Assembly: GCA_905147135.1 (NCBI GenBank)
Contig: LR990059.1
Location: forward strand, 17,423,138-17,487,137
Direction of reading: 5' to 3'
Length of the DNA: 64,000 nt
Origin: Blastobasis lacticolella
Taxonomy: Eukaryota; Arthropoda; Insecta; Lepidoptera; Blastobasidae
Shown here: one piece after another, positions 31,617 to 39,357 of the stretch
Position numbering within the stretch: the first letter of the stretch is position 1
Layout: every line of letters starts with the position of its first letter
Notes under the pieces: generated by a model
The model's input: only the letters and a program-made list of their open reading frames with translations
Database searches by the model: none
What the model was told of the DNA's origin: nothing
Program-made: the position numbers and the translations under genes

Positions 31617-31646
31617 TACAAGTATCTATCAACTGGCGCTTATATT
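31617..31646 (-). promoter_or_regulatory. promoter of PTP 2
   Basis: AATATAAGCG (31637-31646) followed by CCAGTTGATAGATACTTGT. It differs from the PTP 1 promoter block at only a few positions. Confidence 0.6.
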
Positions 31647-31854
31647 AAACGACGAGTCAAGGGATGACACTCCCGGGTCACGAACGTCTGCTGATAAGTC
31701 TATTACATGGAATTAAGTGATAACTCATTCTTTATATCTATTGTAAGCCCCAAGTCCACATTATCAATGACATAACCATAAAATTTGTTTGTTTATAAAG
31801 ACACTTTTCGCAGTAGATACGAATTTCTAAGTAACAGACTTGAGTTAAGATAAT

Positions 31855-31935
31855 GTAAACTTTAATTAAATTATACCTACATTCTAATGGCAATGATAAT
31901 ATTACTCTTAATTACAATATTGGCTCATAGTTCAT
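31855..31935. repeat. PTP 3'-flank repeat, copy 3 (no gene attached)
   Basis: TTAATTAAATTATACCTACATTCTAATGGCAATGATAATATTACTC...ATATTGGCTCATAGTT. It resembles the sequences that follow PTP 1 and PTP 2, but no phosphatase gene lies next to it, suggesting a lost third tandem copy. Confidence 0.6.
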
Positions 31936-33472
31936 AAGAAAAGCGGCTCATTCATATTTCACAATTACTTTGAACTCAAACATACATTATAAACTTTATA
32001 ATCAGTCAAATGAGCTATAAAAAATGGAAAAGACAAAACTTACATTAGAGCCTGATGGGCTAATTGTTATCAAGATATGCTTTGACTAATTGGTAGGATA
32101 ATACATAGAGATCAGAGCGGCAAAAGGACCTAAATTTTTGTCGCATTTTTTTGAGGGTATGTGGCAATGAGACGATTCCTGTAGCTTTTAATTGGTTAAT
32201 ACAGTGTCAGATGTCAACACGACGAATAAAACTATCGTCCAGCTATTGTGGTTGATTAAAATCATTTGGGAAAACCTAACAGAAAATAACAATCATTATT
32301 AGTATATTTTTTCCGAAACCCAATTAGAGTATCGGTCTAATTAGGTGGGTTAATTAGGTTATTGTTCCATTAAATAGTTAATGATTGACGGCTATAAAAT
32401 AATATCAAAATAATTATATATAATTGGGTCGTTCATCGGAGCATTGACCATTAGAAAGAGTGTTTAATGACGTATTTTCAATCGATTACATTATTGATGA
32501 CGCAAAAACCTCAATTACATTAGGTTACACTTTTTACGTGAATTTGTATATTTTTGCATTCATGATGTTTTACAGCGTCTAAATAATCATAAGCGTTATA
32601 ATTATAAATATCTTGTAACTTCTTCTCTATAAGAGTGCGACATGCTTTAAGTTATTTTGCCTCACAGTCTATGAATCACAGCGATCAGTCTTTGCGATGT
32701 TAACGACATTTCGTAACTAAGGGCCCAGTGTTCACCTAATTCTTGACATGACATCAGTCAAGGCCTATTTTCTGGAAAACACACCTAACTATAAACACAC
32801 CTAACTATAAATTTACTCATTAATTTACTTGGAAAGTTGTAAAATTTTAAGAGCTTTGAAGTAACGACCCCCTGATAAGATTTTATTACTAGACGTAAAA
32901 AAATAGCACATGTTTAACATGTAATGAAAATTAGGAAATTCAGGTGAAGCTTAGGTACTTCACTGAAACTTTCCTGATAAAATTCTACAAAAATGCTTTT
33001 GTATTTTGAACTGAAAATATCAAGTAATGATTCATGGTTTCACTGGAGTGACGTAAAAGTCACGTTTGCCCTGAAGATTAATTGCATTGCTGTAAAAAAA
33101 TAATCTCTTCTCTCTAGACTACGAAATAAGAGTCATTTTTGTTCAACTGACAGCTTTAGGTGTAAAAGTTGCATCCATGCACTCTTGTTTTGAATAACAA
33201 AGTGTTTTGAGGAACCTAATTTGAAACATTTGACTCATGTGGACGGAAACAATTGAAAGATTATTTAAATTGAATAGGTATAGACCAAACTAGTCGTAAG
33301 GGAACCTGTTGCTAATTTGTAATAAAATTACCTTGACTTAAAATTCACCCATTTAATAAAACACTTCAAACCTTCGGCTCATAAAATCAAATTATCCATA
33401 AAACTTATTACCTAATACTAATCAATACGATATAATTAATAGCTTCAAAATTATGTTTAAACACCCTAAAAA
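31936..33472. other. long AT-rich non-coding stretch of the bracovirus-like insert
   Basis: No reading frame with recognisable motifs. Extended non-coding DNA is normal in bracovirus circles. The circle's own junction (direct-repeat junction) could lie in such a stretch, but I could not identify it. Confidence 0.5.
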
Positions 33473-33979
33473 TTACAATAAGCTGATGGACCTAAGCTTG
33501 TTCACTAAACACTCAGGATTTTGTTTTTCTTTTTCACTCGAAAACATTTTCATCATTTTGTAATTATTGTTTTGTTCTGCCACTTCATACGCCGTTAGTC
33601 CACTGTTGTTTTTTATATTCATATCAGCACGCATTAAAACCAGCCAGTCGATGAGCACGTAGTCCTCTCGTTTTACTGCTATGTGCAAAACAGTGTCTCC
33701 TGTGCCATCTTGCGCGTCCAAATCCGCTCCCATGTCGAGTAGTTGAGCAATTATTCTTTCAGCTCGAGATTCTCTTAGGATCTTAGCGGCACTATGTAGA
33801 CACGTGTCCCCGTCGTCATTCTTTATTTTCAGTATTGGCTCCAGTTCGTTTCGACGGGTCGCGTTCCAAATGCGATCCAAAATATTATCAAGGTCTGCTT
33901 CAGCAATCAAATGGAACATAGTATTATTTCTTTCAGACTTTACTTGGCCAAAAATGTTGTTAAGTTTGCGCGAAGACAT
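33473..33979 (-). CDS. bracovirus-like ankyrin (IkappaB-like) protein
   Basis: 168 residues, start MSSRKLNNIFGQVKSERNN, uninterrupted. Ankyrin repeats are visible at about residues 55-90 (DDGDTCLHSAAKIL), 91-125 (GTGDTVLHIAVKREDY) and 125-150 (NSGLTAYEVAEQNN). The length and the lack of N-terminal phospho-degron and C-terminal PEST regions match viral ankyrin proteins of bracoviruses, which resemble IkappaB/Cactus but cannot be removed by signalling and so may block NF-kappaB-driven immunity. It is only distantly similar to the other ankyrin gene at 28279-28762. No signal peptide or membrane segment. Confidence 0.87.
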   Translation of the reverse strand: MSSRKLNNIFGQVKSERNNTMFHLIAEADLDNILDRIWNATRRNELEPILKIKNDDGDTCLHSAAKILRESRAERIIAQLLDMGADLDAQDGTGDTVLHIAVKREDYVLIDWLVLMRADMNIKNNSGLTAYEVAEQNNNYKMMKMFSSEKEKQNPECLVNKLRSISLL

Positions 33980-34019
33980 TTTTTAGAGAGCTTGGTTACT
34001 TCTTGACGTCCCGAATTTC

Positions 34020-34055
34020 AATGATACTACATCCTACTGGAAGACTCTTATATAG
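34020..34055 (-). promoter_or_regulatory. TATA box and initiator-like site of the right ankyrin gene
   Basis: TATATAAG at 34047-34054, with an initiator-like TCATT about 30 nt downstream, about 70 nt before the ATG at 33979. Confidence 0.6.
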
Positions 34056-34802
34056 CCAGCTGATATAATCAAATCTATAAATAAAAATAACTTCCATCGC
34101 CGGTTTTCCCGTAGGTTCAATGTCGTCGCGCTCGGAATTCACGTGTCCTCCATATAGTTCGTTGCTAATCTAATTACTTCATATTGTTTACAAATCATGT
34201 GTGTACTTGTGTAAGCAAGTAAAAAGTTATACTTTTTTGGTGTAACTTGAAAAAGAATTTTTCTATGCATTCAAATAAATTTTAATTGAGTCAAATTATC
34301 AATTAATAAAACTAATAGATAAATATTAATGTTGTTTGTACAGCCGGGAACAAAGTTATGGTATAATTCATGATGCAATTCTTATTATATTGATCTTTTG
34401 ATTACTTAAAGTTTACTCCATTATGGCGATTCACTTACTGTATAGGAAGTATTACTTGAAAATTAATAGGGTAAAATAACAAAAAAAATATTTAATTTCA
34501 TGTACTGAAACGTGATGCGTCATATCGACGCTTTAGTTATTTAAAGTCCATATACAGGATTTTTAATTATACCTAAATTTAACAATACCATTGTTAGGAA
34601 CATTCAAAGAAAAAAAGTTCATGATAACATTATACTCGCTGATAGGCTTGTTAATTAACCACAGGGGAATTTCGATTGTTAAAATTAATTTTTAATGATG
34701 ATGAAATAAGTATTAAATTCAAAAGACTGGAACATCGTGCGTCTTATTGGTTAGATTATCGATACTGGGAGGAAAAAGTTAATATTAATGCTGAAACAGG
34801 AC

Positions 34803-34838
34803 TATAAATATGCCACTCTGAGTACAAAAATTTTCAGT
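34803..34838 (+). promoter_or_regulatory. TATA box and initiator of PTP 3
   Basis: TATAAATA at 34803-34810 and TCAGT initiator at 34834-34838, spaced as in arthropod core promoters. The 5' UTR would be about 60 nt. Confidence 0.7.
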
Positions 34839-34896
34839 TGACACTGATCTCTGGTTAAAACAAGGACTTTTATCCTACGAAAGTGAATTCTCAAAA

Positions 34897-35781
34897 ATGG
34901 GCGGAATTAGCACAAGACAACAGTCTGGAGCTAGTTACGATGAAGAAAGTATAATCAAGACCCTCGAACAACAGCATCGGAGATTATTAAACGAACGGGT
35001 TAATTACAGCTGCAAGATATCGATGCAGGCAGAAAATATTATGAAAAATAGATACTGGTTCTTACCTTGTTTTGATTACAACAGGGTGATCCTACCAACA
35101 GAAAATGGAGAAAACAATTATATTAATGCCAATCATGTCAACGGATACAAAACCCTGGACAAGTACTTGTGCTGTCAGGGCCCGCTTAAGTCAACAGCTG
35201 AAGATTTTTGGAAAATGGTGTTTGCTTATCAATCCAGAGTCATTGTTATGCTGACAAAGACACAGGATAAAGGACGGGAAGCTTGTTACCAGTATTGGAG
35301 CCCGGAGAAAGGAAGGACAGTGTTCTTTGGCGACTTTACTATTGAAACAAGGAAAATAAAGACCTTTCGTGACCATATAGTGACCAAGCTGCGGGTGACA
35401 GACGACAGTGGAGACTCATTGGACCTTACACACTTTGCCTACACTGACTGGTCTCATAAAAGCATGCCTCAGAGCCGATCAGACTTTTTCAACTTTGTCC
35501 TCAAAGCCAGAAAGGCTCAAGCATATGCGGAGTTGGACGGCAGGAGCTCTAACTTCCCTCCTATGGTGGTCCACTGTTCTGCTGCAACAAATCGCACGGG
35601 GGTCTTTTGCGCTCTAGACATCAGCATATCAAAATATGATGAGAGCGCGACGGTTGACCTAGAAACTGTAGTAAGGGATCTCCGCAAGCAGAGAAAAAAC
35701 TGCTTATCTATACCTATGTACTATGCATTTTGTTATCTAACGATTTTAGAATATGTTAAATTAGTTGCTAAGAAGACGTAG
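34897..35781 (+). CDS. bracovirus-like PTP 3, probable pseudophosphatase
   Basis: 294 residues from ATG at 34897 (MGGISTRQQSGASYDEES). PTP fold motifs: MKNRYWFLPCFDYNRVIL, NNYINANHVNG, CQGPLKSTAEDFWKMV, and the P-loop region VHCSAATNRTG with C227 and R233 kept but the conserved Gly replaced by Ala. The WPD loop is replaced by WSHKSMP (185-191), so the general acid Asp is missing, and the C-terminal Q-loop Gln motif is not recognisable (IPMYYAF). Catalysis as a normal PTP is therefore unlikely; a substrate-binding or dominant-negative role is an inference. It lies on the opposite strand to the other PTPs and is much diverged from them. The frame is intact. Confidence 0.85.
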   Translation: MGGISTRQQSGASYDEESIIKTLEQQHRRLLNERVNYSCKISMQAENIMKNRYWFLPCFDYNRVILPTENGENNYINANHVNGYKTLDKYLCCQGPLKSTAEDFWKMVFAYQSRVIVMLTKTQDKGREACYQYWSPEKGRTVFFGDFTIETRKIKTFRDHIVTKLRVTDDSGDSLDLTHFAYTDWSHKSMPQSRSDFFNFVLKARKAQAYAELDGRSSNFPPMVVHCSAATNRTGVFCALDISISKYDESATVDLETVVRDLRKQRKNCLSIPMYYAFCYLTILEYVKLVAKKT

Positions 35782-36637
35782 TGTTGATATTGTAATTTAT
35801 TTTTAAGACTAGTCTCTTAGTATCAAAATTATTATTATAAGTGTTTTATACCTTAGATAAAAGTTATTTCATCAAAATAATAAGCGAATACAGAGTTTAT
35901 AGTTCATTATAGTTAATCCCGCACTGCTGGTACAAAATGACTCACCCACAATACGTCGTTATGACTTAATTAAGACTGGGTTTGAAAGCGCTATTGTATG
36001 AGTAATTGATTTTGGTTTCCCTGTAGTGACCATAAATCTATTTAATTGGGCGAAAGAAGTCCATGTTAGGCCATGAAGTAGTACCTATCCTTGAAACCTT
36101 GGAAATGTTATTGACACTTACTGAGTAAAACCTAGTTCATAGGTCAATGTTGACTGATAGTAACGTAGGCGCACTGGTGATCCAAATTTGTAGGTACCAA
36201 CGATATTTGAAGTAAACAATTCTCGTTAACAATTATCTTTATTACTTCTTGGAAATGAAATGAACTATCACAATCTCATTACCGAAAGGTCAATCAATGA
36301 TTGATTGGAGCTTATCGCTCCAAAATTCTCAGTAGTCATTAGTTGAAACGTTAATTATTTTATTAACGGGTATATCGAGTTTATGTTTTCTTTACCTACT
36401 CTGTTGATGTTCTTTGAATACCGCCCCTTATACGAAGTATAATGGGCTCCATATGTTCACAATTTTAATTCTAATCGTAAAAAGCTATACATTATCATTT
36501 TTATTCGCAAATTGTTTCACACTTATATCTAAATAATAAATAATTTATTCAAAAATTAAATTCGTTATACATATACATTTATAGATGTATACATACATCA
36601 GTGCCAAATTTTAACTAAGTCACTATAGCTATCGAGT
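35782..36637. other. non-coding right part of the bracovirus-like insert
   Basis: AT-rich. A TTTTAAGAC/AATAAT-rich stretch follows PTP 3. No gene seen. Confidence 0.5.
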
Positions 36638-36660
36638 TTCGAGATCGATAACTTTCCTGT
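36638..36660 (-). other. right terminal motif of the bracovirus-like insert
   Basis: On the minus strand it reads ACAGGAAAGTTATCGATCTC followed by GAA. It lies 3 nt from the junction with SART-like sequence and is an inverted, imperfect copy of 25814-25836. It also contains part of an internal palindrome (TATCGA at 36630-36635, TCGATA at 36645-36650). Confidence 0.6.
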
Positions 36661-36663
36661 AAA

Positions 36664-38616
36664 CACGCGACCCACTAAGTGCGCAGATTTGCGACTTGGG
36701 GGCCTTGATGACTCGGTCACGTCAGCCGATATTGTGGCTGCTGTTGCAACGGCTGGCGAGTGTGAGGCGGATCTCGTCAAAATCGGCGATATCCGCCGCA
36801 GCCCATCGGGCATCAGCGCAGTGTTTGTGCGCTGTCCGATCGCGGCTGCTAAGAAGGTCGTTAGCGGCGGTAGACTCGGAGGTAGAGAGAAGGAGGTTGC
36901 AGAATTGTCTCAGCGAGCTAAGAGCACCAGACAAAACGTCCAGGCGAATAGGCCGCAAGCTTTGATTGGGCAGAGTGAGCGCCCGTCTATGACTGGCCTC
37001 ACTAAACAGGCAGATGATGCTTTGAAGGTGGTGGAGTTGGTAGCCACGAAATCAAAGCATCTGAAACCAAATCAAACCAGCGTGCTCTAAAAGACTCTGT
37101 GAAGTCGGTGAAGGAGGCAGTTTATGCCCTCTATGATCGTGCCATGACCGACGACACGGCGAAGCTCGAGGCGGAAAACATGCGCCTAAAAGCGACGCTG
37201 ACCAAACTTCGTCAGGAAACGGATAACCTCCGAGGCGAGTTGAAGACGGCGCAGGAGTCTGTGCGGGCTCTGCCTGCCCGGGCTCCCACCCCGCTGCCGC
37301 CTCCTCGGGAGAATGCGGCGGTGCCCGTTCCAGATCTTGACGAACTGGTCGGGAAAATAATGTTGGCTGTCGGTAATATGGTCGACGCCAAGCTGGGGGC
37401 TCTGGAGGACAGACTCCTCCCGGAGAAACGCCTCCCTCCCCCTCTGGCCTTTGACACGGCCGAGCGGCAAGAGCCACTTGATCTGCCTGAACCCCAGCCG
37501 GGTCCTAGTTCTGCCCCTCTACCCCACAAGGGGAAGAAGGGCAAGGGCAAGAAAACCAGGCCCAAGGTAGTTCTGAGTGCTGCTGCGCAACCATCGGCTT
37601 CACCTGCGGTATCGCTAATGGCGCAAGGTTCCGTCGCCCCATCCGCTGCGCCACCAGGTGCTTCATGGTCGGACGTGGTCCAACGGGGCCGCAAAAAAGA
37701 AAAGAAGAAGAAGAAGTCCGGCGGGAAGTCGGTGGCTGCGCCTACTGTCCTGCCTTTGAAGAAGAGAAAGAGGCCCAGAAAGCCTCGGTTGCGTGTTCCT
37801 CAATGCTCAGCTGTGGTGTTAAAACTGCAGCCCGAGGCAACTGAAAGGGACGTAACCATTGCAAAGAAGATTGCTGAGGCCAGGGCCAAGATAAACCTGG
37901 CTGAGATCGGCATTCCAGAGGGGGTGAGATTCCGCAAGGGCTGGACGGGAGGAGCTATCCTCGAAGTTCATGGCGCAGCAAGTGCCAGCAGAGCTGACGC
38001 GCTTGCGCAGACGAAGCTGCGTGAAGCCCTTGGCGAAGAGGACTTGCGAATCACGCGACCCACTAAGTGCGCAGACTTGCGACTTGGTGGCCTCGATGAC
38101 TCGGTCACATCAGCCGATATTGTAACTGCGGTCGCAAAGGCTGGGGAGTGTGAGGTCGATCTCGTTAAAATCGGCGATATTCGCCGCAGCCCTTCGGGCA
38201 TCAGCGCAGTGTTTGTGCGCTGTCCGATCGCGGCTGCTAAGAAGGTGGTTAGCGGCGGTAGACTCACCGTTGGCTGGATCTCGGCGCAGGTGAAACTGCT
38301 CGAGTCCTGGCCGTTACGGTGCTACCGCTGCTTGCATGTCGGCCATGCTGTGGCCGAATGCAAATCAGAGGTGGATCGCAGCGATTTGTGTTTTCGCTGC
38401 GGTCAAGCCGGCCACAGGGCCACGAGCTGTTCGGCTATGCCGCATTGCGTTGTGTGTGCTGTGGATGGCAAATCGGCGGAACACAAGGTGGGGGCAAAGG
38501 GTTGTGTAACCTCAGCTCCCTCTTCAAAACGTGGCGGAGGCAAGGGCAGGCCACAAGGCAAGCCCAGGCCAAAACCGAGTCGTAAAAAACCTGGTATTCC
38601 GAGGGACCCGGAGTAA
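36664..38616 (+). pseudogene. copy E ORF1, scrambled
   Basis: 36664-36885 encodes KCADLRLGGLDDSVTSADIV to KKVVSGGRL (RRM-like region). 36893 onward goes back to EKEVAELSQRAKSTRQ. A further small rearrangement near 37066-37083 puts a stop at 37090. From about 37099 to 38616 a 505-codon frame is open but lacks an ATG start: coiled coil (LEAENMRLKATLTKLRQE), basic stretch, RRM-like region (repeating the first fragment) and zinc knuckles CYRCLHVGHAVAEC and CFRCGQAGHRATSC. No N terminus, so inactive. Confidence 0.88.
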
Positions 38617-38824
38617 TTCCTGCGTCCCGCCTTGGTGCCTCTGGCGGCGGATGGGCGGGGGCCCGTTCGTTGATGAAAGAGAGGCCCGAGTGGAGGCAGC
38701 GTGCTTGTGCCCGGCACGCTGCCTGTTTCGTGAGGAAGCTCGCTGACGCGAGTGGTGCTGGTGGGGTACCGGAAGTATACTTCGTTTTCCCGGGACTCCG
38801 CCACCTATGCACCGATAGGGTCAC

Positions 38825-38930
38825 CATGGGGTTTTAGCGGGTAGGGGGGCGCCCTCAGCGACCTCGAGTCCCGCATAACCCGCCCGCCTCCCCCGAGGCC
38901 GGCGGGTACGCATAAACGCGTTTCCCCATG
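38825..38930 (+). other. conserved 3' UTR RNA fold, copy E
   Basis: Outer helix CATGGGG/CCCCATG (38825-38831 with 38924-38930), second helix GCGGG/CCCGC, third helix CCCGCC/GGCGGG. Confidence 0.75.
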
Positions 38931-39357
38931 ACAAAAAAAAAAAAAAAAAAAAAAGGTTAAGTTGGGGTGCTAGGTCGAGTAACCTCCTCGTGTGCCCGGT
39001 TTGCTATTGGTCCCTTTGGGTTACGACCCGGGGGAAGAGTAGCATGACCGGGACGGTGCACCCTGGGCGGTTGGCTATTAACTTCCCATGAGGGATCTTG
39101 GTAGCCAAGTGGCTAATAACTCGACGCCGACCCTCTATCGTCGCCTTCTGGCACTTGAGATGAGGGTCGACCGGTCCTCTCCTGTCGCCTACTGGCACTT
39201 GGGATGAGGGCCGAACCCGTAGTCCCGAGTCCGGGATCGGGGGCCAGTGGCCGCGTGGAAGGTGAACCACTATAAACAATCATCCGTCAGCCAAGACGTA
39301 AAAACCTGTAGGGATGTGGGGCCCCCTTGCAGTACTAAGCCCCTATTGGCGAAAGCT

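Larger units (their letters stand above)
25801..36663. mobile_element. integrated bracovirus-like circle (PTP and ankyrin genes)
   Basis: A 10.86-kb AT-rich block, unlike the GC-rich retrotransposons on both sides. It carries two IkappaB-like ankyrin genes and three protein tyrosine phosphatases with arthropod-type TATA promoters, intronless and separated by long non-coding DNA. This is the standard content of bracovirus circles from microgastrine wasps; PTP/ANK circles are known to integrate into lepidopteran host DNA. Both ends carry an imperfect inverted motif (25814-25836 and 36638-36660) near the junctions. The flanks are different parts of SART-like elements, so target sequence was lost or rearranged. 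A proviral copy in a wasp is the alternative, but direct-repeat ends are not seen. Confidence 0.78.
36664..38954 (+). mobile_element. SART-like ORF1-only copy E (rearranged 5' part)
   Basis: Begins with a late ORF1 fragment (36664-36885), joined at about 36886-36893 to an earlier ORF1 region that then runs colinearly to the 3' UTR and poly(A) (38933-38954). The order late-then-early shows that two copies were fused. The ORF1 stop at 38616 is followed directly by the 3' UTR, without ORF2. Confidence 0.88.

Noticed and set aside
25801..36663. Wasp proviral segment bounded by direct-repeat junctions
   Set aside because: The two ends show no direct repeat; they carry an inverted motif. Kept as the alternative reading in the insert entry.
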